Shown here one piece after another: positions 46,180-57,780 of a stretch of 64,000 bases of DNA (within the stretch, counting starts at the first letter, position 1; every line of letters begins with the position of its first letter). Location: the NCBI RefSeq assembly GCF_004798865.1, contig NW_025336347.1, positions 20,521,430 to 20,585,429 of the forward strand. Direction: 5' to 3'. The DNA is from Varanus komodoensis (lineage: Eukaryota > Chordata > Lepidosauria > Squamata > Varanidae). Below the pieces are notes generated by a model, which was not told the origin of the DNA, did not search any database, and worked only from the letters and a program-made list of their open reading frames with translations. The translations under genes and the position numbers were made by a program.

Positions 46180-47609
46180 CTATTTGATCTGAAGGACCCT
46201 AATGGGGCCTTCAAGGAGGCTGTCCCCATGGTGCAGCTTCCGGTGAGTGATGACATTGGAGCTCTGGCTGAAAGTTTTCCCACAATCAGGACACATGTAG
46301 GGCTTCTCCCCTGTGTGGATTCTCCGGTGCTTCGTGAGAGATGAGTTGACATTGAAGCTCTTTCCACAGTCAGAGCAAATATAAGGCTTCTCCCCTGTAT
46401 GGACTCTCAGGTGTGTTGTCAGGTGGGCACGTTGGCTGTAGCTCCTTCCACAGTCTGGGCACTGATAGGGCTTCTCACCTGTGTGGATTCTCTGGTGTCT
46501 GGCAAGATTGGAGATGACTGTGAAGCTTTTCCCACAGTCCCCACAGATGTAAGGGGTTTCTCCTGTGTGCGTGCGCTGGTGTGTGATAAGGTAGGAACTG
46601 GTGGTGAAACACTTCCCACAGTCTGCACACTTGAAGCGTTTCTCCCGGCAATAGGGGCTTTGCTGGTGCCTGGTCAGGTGGGGCCTTTCTGTGAAGCTCT
46701 TTCCACAGTCTGTACAATCATAGGGTTTCTCTACCATGTGGATTCTCTGATGAGCAATGAGCTTGGAACTGATAGTGAAGCTTTTGCCACACTCGGGGCA
46801 GATGTAAGGCTTCTCGCCCGTATGGAGCCTCTGGTGGGTGATGAGGTTGGAGCTGCCGCTGAAGCGCTTCCCGCAATACCGGCACTCATAGGGCTTCTCG
46901 CCAGTGTGGATTCTTCGGTGTTTGATCAGGTCAGAGCTGACGTTGAAGCTCTTCCCACACTCCAGGCACTGGTAAGGCCGCTCCCCTGTGTGGAGGCGCC
47001 GGTGGGTAATCAGGTGGGACCTTTGGCTACAGCATCGCCCACAGTCCGGACACTGGTAAGGCTTCTCCCCCGTGTGACTCCTCTGATGGCGCAGAAGGTT
47101 GGATACCACGTTGAAGCTTTTTCCACACTCGTTGCACATGTACGGTTTCTCCCCGGTGTGGATGCGCCGGTGAGTGACAAGGGCCGAGCTGTGGCCAAAG
47201 CCTTTCCCACAATCAGGGCATTTGTAGGGTTTGTCCCCCACGTGGGTCCTCTGGTGGCGGATCAGGTTTGAGAAGATGCCAAAGCCTCTCCCACAGTCAG
47301 AGCACCAGTGGAGCTTCTTGCTCCCGTGAAGCCTCTGGCGGGTGATGAGGCTAGAGGGCCTGGCCTTCAGGATTTTCCCACGCTCCTTGCCATGGGTGCT
47401 GGATCCCTGGTGGACGATGCGCTCCGGAGCACCTCCCAGGATTTCCATGAGAGGAGGAGGGCTGGGCCACCTGCCTTCAAGGTAGCTCTTAACCTGCTTC
47501 CCATGGGCGTCACCTTCTTGAACATCCAGGGGCAAGCTTCTTTCACAGGCTCCCAAGAATGGGGTGCGGGACTCCACAACCTCTGGATTCTCTTCTTCAT
47601 TCTCGGTTT
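46180..47609 (-). CDS. ZNF-C: C2H2 zinc-finger protein, last exon with 13 fingers
   Basis: Last exon of a nuclear DNA-binding protein of 525 residues (24+124+1430 coding bases over three exons, phases 0 and 1, all in frame). The acceptor TTTTCAG precedes 47609. Residues 50-130 are an acidic, proline-containing linker. Residues 131-150 ([17 protein letters not shown]) look like the second half of a finger that has lost its cysteines. Thirteen fingers follow from about 152 to 510. Finger 8 ends H-x5-C ([11 protein letters not shown]) with the unusual link REKRFKC, making it C2HC and breaking the array into 8 and 5. Finger 4 has [10 protein letters not shown] in place of the usual GKSF motif. 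The C-terminal tail is [15 protein letters not shown]. No KRAB or SCAN domain is present. Confidence 0.92.
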
Positions 47610-47934
47610 CTGAAAAGAAATCCACACATGAATGGGCAAGTCACCCTTAGTTAAAACCCAGAGTGGACTCATAGCTGGAACGGACTCCAGAGGCCTGATC
47701 CTAGCAATGTTTGCACCAGCATTTGCACTAGTATGAGCTGGTTAGCGATCTGCCTCCCTGAGCCATGGCCACCGGCACCAATGCACTTCAATTAGCCTTG
47801 ATCTTCTGTGAGTGCAATTTTGGACTAATGCCAGGGTGGCACAATGACCTTTTCCCGTTTCTGACAATAGAGTTAAGCTCAATGTTGACACTTAATATCA
47901 CTCTTTCTCATGGATTTTTAATGGAGTTGGTTTC

Positions 47935-48050
47935 ATCAGATGTGGTTGGACTCCAATTCCAATCATCCCAACCCATCAGAAGCAGTTATCAGGGATGATG
48001 GAAACTGTAGTCCAACATAATCTGGAGGGCTGTAGGTTCTTCATCTCTGA
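47935..48050. repeat. Palindromic 'ACTACAACTCCCATCA' family repeat
   Basis: GGTTGGACTCCAATTCCAAT and GATGATGGAAACTGTAGTCC form inverted arms, followed by the family tail ATAATCTGGAGGGCTGTAGG. Confidence 0.6.
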
Positions 48051-48451
48051 TTTAGCATTTCTGAACGGACCAGAAGACTTATTAAATAAGTTACTATCTT
48101 ATTGAACAAAACATAAAAGGTTTGTTGTAAATATGCAAGCAAATGGCACCTGGAAATACTTACGGTTGGATCCAGAGTTAAACTGGATCAAGTGAACACC
48201 CCTGCACTCACCTTTCCATGGCTGCCCCTCCAATTCTCCAAAATTCTATGAAAAATGGGGTGAGCTGTGTGTGGGAGAGGAGGATCCCCAGAAATTGGGA
48301 AGAGGGAATTCTCCTCCTGGAAAGCAGTACTGGGTCCAACCCATAATAAAGAATAACTAACAATGAGGAAATGTGAATAAGTAAAAGCAAGGACTATATT
48401 AGGGAAAGACACAAAGCAAGTTTGCAATGTATCCTTGCCAGCTTGGATAAA

Positions 48452-48722
48452 CAAAGGGAGACCTAGTGTAGTGTAGTGTAGTGTGTAGTGTAGTGTAGTG
48501 TAGTGGTGAGAATTTGGACTGGGATGTAGGAGATCTGAGTTCTACTCTCCATTTGTCCACAAAGCCCACTGGGTGATTGTGGACCAGTCACGGACTCTCA
48601 ACCTGACCTACCACGCAGGGTTATTGTGAGGATGAAACAGAGGTGGAGAAGGAGGAGGAGGAAAAGGATTAGTTGAGCCACCTTGGGTTCCATGGAGAAA
48701 GAAAGGAGGGATATAAGCACAA
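48452..48722 (+). repeat. tRNA-derived SINE with expanded (GTGTA)n head
   Basis: GACCTAGTGTAGTGTAGTGT and similar units expand the A-box region (about 48462-48505). The body then reads GGACCAGTCACGGACTCTCA, GGGTTATTGTGAGGATGAAA and a GGAGGGATATAAGC tail. The microsatellite grew out of the SINE's own TGGTGTAGTGG head. Confidence 0.8.
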
Positions 48723-49039
48723 CAGAGAGATAGAAAGGCAAAATGGAACTGAGAGGGAGGGAAATGGAGGTGCTAGAAAACCTCCCAAGTGCTCACTTGG
48801 GGAGCTGTTTGCTCCTGCCTTCTGCCCGCTGCCATTTGTGCTAGCAATCATTCACTTCCCTCTTGTGAGGATGGTGCTCCTTGGACCTGGAGCTGCCCGC
48901 TGGTTGATGTAGCGGTTGCCCTGTGCTTCAGTGCCAGTGCTACACCTGTTGAATGAACAGTGGGCCAGTGTCCTCACGATGGCAAGTCTGTATGGTGGGC
49001 ACAGACCACCTATGCCTGCAGGTGGTATTCAGTGGTCCA

Positions 49040-49406
49040 GTGCCTGCCCCAAAGTGAGAATGAAAGACAGCGCCTCTCACTGCGGATTTTATGGCCTTCC
49101 TCCCTCCCACTATTGCAGAGTTTGTCAGGGTACACAAAAGCGCTGCATCTCCCTACCTGGGAGCAAGGCTCCCCTGCAGGCTTCAGTTAGGCAAACAGTT
49201 TTGTTGTCACAGCAAAATCAGCCCCATTTACAGAATGATCAGGGAAGGCAGCTCCATTCTCTGGTGCTCTTCCTAACAAGCTGAAAGCCGCAAGACTTCG
49301 GCATGGTTCCAAGCGCTAACTTGGCTTTTAGACAGTGGGAAGTTCATGGGACCACCTGTTGAACCTTGATAACATCCTCACTATCCTTCTGGTCAAGCCC
49401 ATTCTG
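49040..49406 (+). repeat. Duplicated block, copy 1
   Basis: About 366 bases starting GTGCCTGCCCCAAAGTGAGA and ending GGTCAAGCCCATTCT recur in the same orientation at 53233-53842. I count roughly nine substitutions in the first 320 aligned bases. It matches no family I know. No other copy was seen in the window. Confidence 0.9.
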
Positions 49407-51386
49407 AAACCCTGCATAAATGTGTCTACTCTCCCTTTCCAGCTATTTCAGTTAGATCCCTGTGCAAATATTTAAAGGGAGAAGCCTAGGCTGTGCTCCT
49501 GCAGTCCAGCACTTCTGGGTCTGTTCCTGACCTGGGTGAGATGACACTGAGCAAGGGGTGCTCACAAAGACTTCCCGCGAGTCCCAGCTGCTTGCCTCCT
49601 CTGGACTGGTGCCGCCCGGGGGGTTCTCTGCTTCGTCTGTGCACTGGAGAGACAGTCCCCAGGGCGTTTCTCCCCTTTCTGGTTGGGGTGTCCCAGCAGA
49701 ACTTGGAACTCCTGTTTTTGATAGACAGAATCTCCTGTTAGACAAAATACCAGAATTTGTTTCTAAGAGGGGGCGATAAAGGCAGCTGGGCTGCCACCAT
49801 TTTATCTTGGCAGGGCTCCTGCAACATTTGCATGGCAGGCAGGAATTCAACTGATGGAGCTCTTCTCATCTGGCATCCCTGTGATGGGAAAAGGGATCCT
49901 AAGCTGAATTTCCACTTGCTCTTCAGACTTTGGAGGCAGAAGCAGCATTAGGCAGCATCTCACTGTGTTTGGAGCCCCGAGTTTTCCATCCGGAGCCTGA
50001 AATCTCTGGGAGGCTTTCTGCCCCACTACCCAGCTGCCCATAAAGTTGCAGGAGCTTTGATCACCCCTGTTGCATCAGATTCCTCTGAACTTTGCCCCCA
50101 TCATGCTGGCCCGACCCTTGACTCTTGTTGCAGGAAGTATTTTTCTGAAATCAAATGCCCTCCTCTCTCTTGTTCATACACCATTTTTACAGAAAGGGTG
50201 TCCTGAGGAGACAAGGTTCTCTAAAGACACACACAGGTTTGGAACATATTTAAACCAGGATATGCAGATCTGTGGGTTTTGTTTTGTTTTTTGGTCCTCC
50301 AGGTCTGAGCCCCAGATCTTTTTGTCACCTAACACCACTCCTGTTTAGAGGCACAGGATGCTGGTAGGAAAAGAGGGCAACCTTATCTTATTACTCCCTT
50401 CAGCCCAACAGCGGATCCTCTGGACTTTCACAAAAGCATGAACTTCTTATTCTAAGAAGCAGACCTTTCACAAGAGCTGTGCTCAAATAACAACCCAGAT
50501 GCAAATCCTCCCCTCGGAAGGAAGGCGTGGGAAGTGGGCGGCTCATTTTTTGCTCTGCCCCTGCATGGCAGTCTTATGGAGGGATCCACCAGAGACTGCA
50601 ATTCAAGAATCATCATGCCTTTGGTTGCTGAGAAGGCTTGCCAGAGCGGAGGGCAGGGCCCAGTACGAGCCGTCTGCCAGCAAGCCCTCGCATTAGCATG
50701 ATGTGAAGTTAGTGATTCTTGGAGCAATCGGGAGCAAGTGCAAATGTTCATTTCTAGAACTGTCTTTGCAGCAGCCTTGCTCTTATCACCAGTCTGTGAT
50801 CACGGCAGGGTTTCCCTGTGCATAATTGGCCCCCTCAGCCAATGTTGGTTCCCTGCTCCTGATGGATATGTTTCCTTGGGCAGACCAGATGTAACAGCAG
50901 AGGAGGAGCTTGGATGAGACCAAAGACAAAACTCCCAGCTCAAGCAAGGATTCCATGGGAAACAAAACCAGTCCAGATTTCTGATCTACTCTGGAGACAG
51001 TGCCTGATTTCAGAATCCACTGTTTCCACTGTAAAAAAACAGAGTCCACTGTTTCTATTGTAAAATTATTGCAAACAGCAGAACCAAAGGTTTAATGTGA
51101 ACAACTATAACAACCTCAGAGAAATTAAAAGATGCCACTGAAAATGGTATTACCGATTGTGCATTTCTCTAGCTCCAAGAAAGGAGAGCCGGTCATAACT
51201 GCCACTTTCCTTCTACTGATTTGCATCTGGCTCTCCCAGGAAACAAAGTGCTGAGGCAAAAGTCCTGTTCATGCTAAATCAGAGGCTGGGGAAACCCGGA
51301 ATGAAAGAGTTTGAGGGAGAACCCCCGTAGCCTGGTGAGTGACTATGCAGCACCTCAAATACAAATGCTCGTAACTGGATCCTCAC

Positions 51387-51510
51387 CTGGAGAAGCTGCA
51401 CAGTCCTCTTCCTCCCTTCCTCCCTGGTTCTTGGAGGACCCTTGATCAGGATCAGCCAAACCCAGTGTTTGCTCCCCTTCTTTGTCTTCCTCCTCGGGTG
51501 TGTCCAGCTC
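51387..51510 (-). CDS. ZNF-C second coding exon (acidic)
   Basis: A 124-base exon between acceptor TGTTTTCAG (before 51510) and donor GTGAGG (from 51386). It encodes ELDTPEEEDKEGEQTLGLAD, then PDQGSSKNQGGREEEDCAAS and P, residues 9-49. It is strongly acidic with no KRAB or SCAN. Phase 0 in and phase 1 out match the flanking exons, which is the main evidence that it belongs to ZNF-C. Confidence 0.75.
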
Positions 51511-52123
51511 CTGAAAACAAGAACGTCCCCAACTCCGCAGCACTGCTTTCACAGCAACCCCACCTGGATGCCTGCAGGGTGTAGGTTCAGTGGCCCCTGC
51601 CCCACCCCCAGGACGCAGGGCTCAGTGCATCCCAGAGCCATGCCAGCAGCGGTTCCCCTCCGAGCTGGCAATGCTCTCCTCACTGACTCGGGAGTAAGGC
51701 CCATGCGAGGCCATGGGAAGGACGTCTGAGTAGACCTGCACAGGACCACGCTCTTGGGGCCACAACCCCTTGCATGTTGAGACAGAGAGAAGTCCTGCTA
51801 TTCCTAGCACACAAAGACCAGCCCGGCTGGCTGTAGAGATACTTGCCGGGGGCGGGGGGGGGGTCCTCAATAGGCATAGAACCACAGCTCAGGTTACTCA
51901 ATTTAAGTGCATTTGGAGCCAATGGGAGCTTTCCATCTGATACAAACAACAGGTGTGGGGTGCAGACTGATTCAGATCAGGACTACAGCTGGGGGAAAGA
52001 GCTCTCCCCTGTTCTCCCCAGTGGAGTGCTCATCCTGCACAGGTACATGGGCACGACTGGCAGGGGAACAGTAACAGCTGTAGGATGTCCTTGCTCCAAA
52101 CAGTGCTAAGATCCACTTCCTAC

Positions 52124-52205
52124 CTGAGTCGCCTCGGCGGTGGCCATTCCTGCTCCCTCAGCAGGATGCTTCAACCTGGGACAAAGGTGCCAGGTCTCCC
52201 ACAGC
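52124..52205 (-). CDS. ZNF-C first coding exon (MATAEATQ)
   Basis: The acceptor CTCTCGGTGTTACAG precedes 52205 and the donor is CTCAG|GTAGG after 52124. The ATG at 52147 (GGAATGG context) gives MATAEATQ, phase 0 into the next exon; 52205-52148 is 5' UTR. An acceptor upstream implies at least one more non-coding exon, possibly ending at the donor CTCTAG|GTAAAC near 54843. Confidence 0.7.
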
Positions 52206-52484
52206 CTGTAACACCGAGAGAGGCAAGAGAAAGGTTCCTTTTAAAAATCTGACCCACTGTGTCAACCCAACCTCTTTTCCTGGCAAACACCACGTTGCTC
52301 CAGGTCTGCAGCGCAAAGACAGAGCACGTTCATCCCAGGCAAAAGCCCCCAGAGAAATCTTACACTGCAGACATGGAAGGCCTCTGCTTGTCACCAAGCT
52401 CCTGGCTGGAGGATTACCAGAGCTGTAGTCCAGCATGTCAGGAGGTTTCTGTGCCCTTTTCGGGGAAGAAACTTGAGCAGTTTA

Positions 52485-52700
52485 TCAAAGAACTGCCATT
52501 CCAGGGACTCCATCGAGTCATCTCCAACTTATGGCAACCTTAGCAATGAAAGCCTTCCAAACTGTCCAATCCATGACAGTCCTGCTCAGCTCTTCTAAAT
52601 TCAAGGCTGTGGCTCCCTTTATGGAGTCAATCCATCATATGCGGTCTTCTTTTCCTTCTCCTACCTTCAACTTTCACTTGCAAGACAAAGTTTGGTACCC
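52485..52700 (-). mobile_element. BovB/RTE LINE or Sauria SINE 3' end
   Basis: In reverse orientation it shows CATCGAGTCATCTCCAACTT, ATGGCAACCTTAGCAATGAA and CCTTCCAAACTGTCCAATCC. It also has AAATTCAAGGCTGTGGCTCC, GAGTCAATCCATCATATGCG and TTCCTTCTCCTACCTTCAAC. This is the BovB 3' end read backwards, matching the element at 3240-3492. Confidence 0.8.
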
Positions 52701-53232
52701 TCAAAGTCAAGAGGCATTTCCAGCTATTCCTCCCACCAGCTCACACCCATGACCGTTCCCAAGACAGCATCTCTCCCAAACAAACAGAAGGCAAGAAAGT
52801 TCTTTTTTTACTTCCTCACTGAAACCAGAAGGAAAAAACAACAGAGTGGTTGTCATTTTTAAAAGCTGAGTTAACTGCAGGTTTTTGAGCTTCACAAAAC
52901 ACATGATCAGGCAGAGAAGTGATGAAGTATTCAGTAAAATCTGACATGAATACATATTCCTACATTAACTCTGGTTGATCCAAAGTCAGAACTATTATCA
53001 TATTTATTTTGCATTTCTTTGCTCTAGCAATCCTAGGGGCATGGCCAAATCACATGTAGATTTGAAGTTACTCAGGATGAAACAAAACCTGAGTTTTGTG
53101 TAAAAGCTGATAAAGATTATTGAATACAATGATGAAATATGGATGCAAAATATAAACAAGAAAAGGAAATTTTACAAACTCCTCATGTGCGGCTGTACTG
53201 GTTCCCCAAATAGGCTCTGGGATGCTCCAAAG

Positions 53233-53842
53233 GTGCCTGCCCCAAAGTGAGAAAGAAAGACAGCGCCTCTCACTGCGGATTTTATGGCCTTCCTCCCTCC
53301 CACTATTGCAGAGTTTGTCAGGGTACACAAAAGCTCTGCATCTCCCTTCCTGGGAGCAAGGCTCCCCTGCAGGCTTCAGTTAGGCAAACAGTTTTGTTGT
53401 CACAGCAAAATCAGCCCCATTTGCAGAATGATCAGGGAAGGCAGCTCCAGTCTCTGGAGCTCTTCCTAACAAGCTGAAAGCCGCAAGACTTCGGCATGGT
53501 TCCAAGCGCTAACTTGGCTTTTAGAGAGTGGGAAGTTCATGGTACCACCTGTTGAACTCCCCCTCCCCCGATTTATATCCTGCCTTTTTCCTACAAAGGG
53601 CTCAAGGCAGCTTACATCATTCTCCTCCTCCATCTTATCCCCACAACAACAACCCTGTAAGGTAGGTTGGGCTGAGAGTCTGTGACTGGCCCAAAGCTAC
53701 CCAGTTGGCCCCATGGCTGAGCGGGGACTCGAACCCAGATCGTTTGAGTCCCAGTCCCATGCTCTTAACCACTGCACCACACTGGCTCACCTTAATAACA
53801 TCCTTAATAAGATCCACTATTCTTCTGGTCAAGCCCATTCTA
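53233..53842 (+). repeat. Duplicated block, copy 2, split by a SINE
   Basis: Same block as 49040-49406, but a SINE of about 235 bases (53557-53792) interrupts it between the GTTGAAC and CCTTAATAACATCC parts. The undisturbed copy 1 shows the pre-insertion sequence, so the duplication or common ancestry predates this SINE insertion. Confidence 0.9.
53557..53792 (-). repeat. tRNA-derived SINE (MIR/CORE-like), full length
   Basis: The minus strand reads GTGAGCCAGTGTGGTGCAGT, an A box with GTGGTTAAGAGC, a B box GGGTTCGAGTCCCCG, GGCCAGTCACAGACTCTCAG and a tail GCAGGATATAAATC. Its intact B box makes it one of the best preserved copies here. Confidence 0.9.
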
Positions 53843-54589
53843 AAAACTGTCCCTTGGAACCAGGAGGGTAGCCACCATCAAAGGAAAACTATTCAGCCAA
53901 AAACCGCAGAGAACAATCATAAAAAGAAAGTATGTCAAATGAGTTTGGGAAAAATGCATATCCTCATTTTGGCATTTATTTTCCATTCTTTCTAGTACCC
54001 CTCCCCCTTCTTATCTCTTCTTCTTCAAGGGCTCATTCACACATAGGTAGATACCCCTTTTCTGTAATATTTATATATACAGATATGAACAGGCATATCA
54101 GTTTTGCCACCTGGGCATGGAAGCATTACATGTAGAAATTAACATGCATGTAAATTGCTGCATGTGATAAACATAGATGGCTTGTCACTCTGTGTTGCAT
54201 TGGCCCATGGGTGGCATTGTCAAATATAAAGGCCACTGTACTTAACAGATGCAGACTACATGTTAATTTCCTAAATGAACAGATATGCATGCAAAAATTG
54301 TAAGTAGCCCTTGGTGCCACCAGAAATATGAGTTATTTGGAAAGGTCAATCCCCACCAAAGGTGCTTTTATGTGGGAGGACTCCTGGCTCTGATCAGAAG
54401 GAATTGTGCAGCTATCCAAACTTTGCCTCCTGGATGCTTTTTATTTTATTCTTTTAGTGGGCTGAGAAACCCACAAAAGGAAGACAACAACATTTGGATT
54501 GTTATGTGACTGCGGCCAGGCGGCTGCACAAGAAAAGCTTTGCCCTGGAGCACTTGCAGCCATGGAGTTCCTTGGGTAAATGAAGCCAC

Positions 54590-54702
54590 CCAGTTTTCCT
54601 GCTCAGCTTCAACGACCTCACAGGGTTGTTGTGAGATTGCAATAGGCTAACTTGTACCCCACCCTTGATCCCTCCGGGGAAGAGTGAGGTATACCCATAG
54701 AA
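54590..54702 (+). repeat. SINE 3' part of the same family
   Basis: AACGACCTCACAGGGTTGTT, GTGAGATTGCAATAGGCTAA and GGGGAAGAGTGAGGTATACC, then an A-rich end. Confidence 0.6.
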
Positions 54703-54839
54703 AATAAGTCTAGAGGGGAACCTCTGGAAGAACTTTCACCCGAAACAGAAAAGAATCATCCTTCGCTATTGTCTGTCAGCCCAGCATCCTCCAAAGACGG
54801 AGAAGTAGTAATGGCATTTCCTACCCATCCCCGTGTTTA

Positions 54840-55560
54840 CCTAGAGCAGCTGGCTCAGGGGTTAATCGATGCAAAGTTCTGGGGCTACCTCAGGGTGGAG
54901 GTGGGTGGGCTGGGTCCAGGGAAGAATCGCTGGTGCACAGTCTTCACTCTGGTCGGGCAGAGGAGGCGGTGGAGATCAACCAGATTTGCCCTCCCCTGCC
55001 TGGCCCCGATCCAGGTGCAGAAGTTGGAGCGATTGTGCCGCCGCCGCACCGGGTGGCAGGTCGGGGATCACAAAGGGGCTTTTCTTGCCAGCAAGTCCAA
55101 ATCAGGGAGCCCCACGATTTCCGATCTGCCTGCGCTGGCGATGCTCCTTCCTGCCTGGCCCCCTCCCCGCCAATACATCCAGGCTTTCATCACTCCCGGC
55201 TGTTCCAGCCCCTTCCTGTGCCGGCAGCAAAGCAAACCCCGTAATAGAGGTGGCTGCGGCAGCTCCGAGCGGGCCGGGCGTGCGTGCGTGCGTGCGGGTC
55301 GACGAGCGAGCAAGGCCCCCAGCGGCGCCTCTAGCAAGCGATGAGGACGGAGAATGCGTGGCCTTCGTTCGTGTACATCTGCATGCAAGAAGCCAAGGCA
55401 GGGCTGCTAACCGCCGGCCCCAAGCAAAGGAGCGCAGCAGTCCCACTCTTGGCCAGAAGTGGGGTTTCGGGCTGCCCACTAGGGCTGGAGCCCCGCATCT
55501 CTGGGCAGCCTCCTGCCCCCCCTCATTTCAGGAGTTGCTGAACTAAACGTGCAGGGCCCC
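54840..55560 (-). promoter_or_regulatory. CpG-rich segment, candidate ZNF-C promoter and first exon
   Basis: GC-rich DNA with a (GCGT)n run at about 55280-55296. A minus-strand donor, GCTGCTCTAG|GTAAAC, near 54843 could end a ZNF-C leader exon. At 55203-55225 the minus strand encodes AQEGAGTAG, sharing 20 identical bases (plus strand TCCAGCCCCTTCCTGTGCCG) with the ZNF-A candidate first exon at about 31913. Long plus-strand open frames here are compositional. Confidence 0.45.
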
Positions 55561-57780
55561 CCGATCCCCGCTGCATCCGAACCCCCTGGATTAGCTGCCT
55601 TTCTGCTCACATGTGCTTCACCTCCTTGCTGCCTCCCCAGTGAATCTGATACTGCCTGCTTTTTTTCATGAACACAAACGCCTTCTGTCTTACAATGGTA
55701 GATTCGGGAAAGGGTCAGTAAAGCCATCTGGTCACAGGATTCCACATTAAAGCATCTTCCTGCCAGGATCTGGGCTGTTCTGGGGCGCCTTTGGTGGCCA
55801 GGACCAGCACAGCCACCTCAGGATTTGCAGGATTGGTCCGAGGCCCTGCTGGAGCACTCAGCCTCCCGAGGACCATCTGGGGGGAGGGGGGGCTACATGA
55901 GAGCAGACCAAACTGGGCTCAGCAACACAGCCGGCCGTTTGTTGTAGTGCCTGCCTCGTGTCTGGCCATGATCTGGCCTTGCAGGCTCAGCTTAGCAATG
56001 CAGGACTCCTGGTTCTCAGTGCTTGGCTTGTCCATGCCTTGCCCTGCTCTGTACTTCTGGCTCCTGACTCCGGCCTGCTCTGCGACTACAGCTTGAACTT
56101 GCTACTGAACCTGGACTTGCTCTTGAACTTTGCCTCCTGTTGGGTTGCCCTGGTGCCTCTGTTCTGTCTCCTGCCATCCACATCCCACCTCCTGGTACTC
56201 CCCTTTTTACAAGTAGGAATGCCCTTAGGAGGCAAGGCTCCTTTAAAGGAGATTTCCATGCATATATAAATTAGCATGCGCCAATTACCTGTGTGTGCTC
56301 TGCCCCAGATCCTTGTGATACCTTGCACTGCCCCTGCTCCTAGCCCTCTAGCAGAAGTCTGCTAGGCTTTCAACAGACTTCTGGGAAGGAAAAGCTCCTG
56401 GAATGGAGCTAGCTGGAGGAAGGACTGGGGTGAGGTAGGCAGCACAGTATGCAAACCTCAGGCACATTCGTTTATAATGTGGAAATGGCCACTTTCGGTC
56501 TCTTCCGAGCTGGCTGCCATACACAGGTGGCTGCCAGTTTCATCTGGAATTTTGCTCAAAAAAAGAACACTAACTGGGCTGCAGGGATTAAAGAATGAGC
56601 TTGTAGAAGAGTTGGGAGGGCAAAAGGCCATCAGGTCCATCCCCAGCACAGTACGGGCACCAGTAAAAGCATCCCTGACAGATGGCTGTCCAACTGCCTC
56701 TTGAATGGCTCCAGTGAGGGAGAATCCAGCAATCTCTGAGATCAGGTCTGTAGCCAACTCTGGATCCACCTGATGGTTGTTCCATCTATCCCACTTTTAG
56801 CTAGTTTTGTAGGGGAAGGAAAGAGAAAGGGCTTAGCTGAGAGCTGGCCCTGACATTAAGCAGATTGAGATGATTTGGCAGTCATGCAAGTACAACAAGC
56901 AGTTAAGGAGCAGTCCTGGCTGGGACATGCTAGAAGTTGGAGGCTTTTTCTCCTATCTAAACAGTGTTTAAAATTGAGCTACAGTCATACAAGCACTTAT
57001 CTGGGAGTAAGCCCCACTGAACGCAGTAGGGCTTATTTCTGAATGGGTATGTATGGGATCATTCGGATTATTATTTACTTCCAGGGAGGGGAAGAGGTCC
57101 TTTTGATTCTGGTTGCCAAAACCACCTGGCTCGCTTTGGGTAGCTACACACCTAGATTTGGGGTTGAGTGGGTGTTGCTGCTTCACTTAGGCAGCAAAAT
57201 ATCTTGGGCTAGTTCTTGCCTGGGCATAACATTGAATTTGCAACAGTTTTGAGATGAAGCACAGAAGCTACACAAATATGAAAAAAATGCAAACTGCACC
57301 TAAGTTCAAATAAGTAATCCTAGTTAGGGTTGTATCTCATTTTGGTCTTAAGAGTAGACCCATTGGAATGAATGGTACTTACAACAGACTTCATTTCTCC
57401 ACTCCCCACCCCTTTTCTTTTAATCTAAATGTATTATTTAAAATGAGTTTTAGGCTGCCTTTAGGGGCATGCAACACCTCCTCTCCACCTTTCTGCCGGT
57501 GACAGAAGATGTTTTCCTCGAAGGCTGTATTTGTTATTCTCTAAACGCGGCTGGGGGCAGCAACCCGGAAATCATTGTTGAGCGGTCTGTAGTGGGTTAG
57601 AGAACTAAGAACTCCTGCGGGATTCCTTTCCCCTCTGGAAACGATGCAAAAGCTACCTTGGAAACTCTGGACCATAGAACTGCGCTTAAAGACAAACTTG
57701 GGTTGTGTACGGACACTCCGGTGGACCCACGTCTGGCGGCCACTGGCAAAAGCGAGATCGCACAACCGTTTGCTTCCCAA
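55560..57780. other. Unassigned; one MITE-like element
   Basis: 56975-57065 (ATCTGGGAGTAAGCCCCACT, then GCAGTAGGGCTTATTTCTGA) is a second copy of the palindromic element at 24826-24920. The C/T-rich leader-like stretch at 55940-56170 loosely recalls LTR-retroelement leaders but is not called. Confidence 0.4.

Larger units (their letters stand above)
47630..51380. other. ZNF-C intron, repeats only
   Basis: Holds the palindromic repeat at 47935-48050, the SINE at 48452-48722 and one copy of a duplicated 367-base block at 49040-49406. Between 49410 and 51380 I see no gene or known repeat. Confidence 0.5.

Noticed and set aside
46399-47271. 290-codon plus-strand open frame
   Set aside because: Exact antisense shadow of the repeated ZNF-C fingers.
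49040-53842. The duplicated block as paired LTRs of one element
   Set aside because: The copies lack TG...CA ends, and the DNA between them holds ZNF-C exons, not retroelement genes.
54769-55546. Plus-strand open frames of 191 and 225 codons
   Set aside because: They overlap each other in a GC-rich segment and show no domain; at most part of an unknown transcript.
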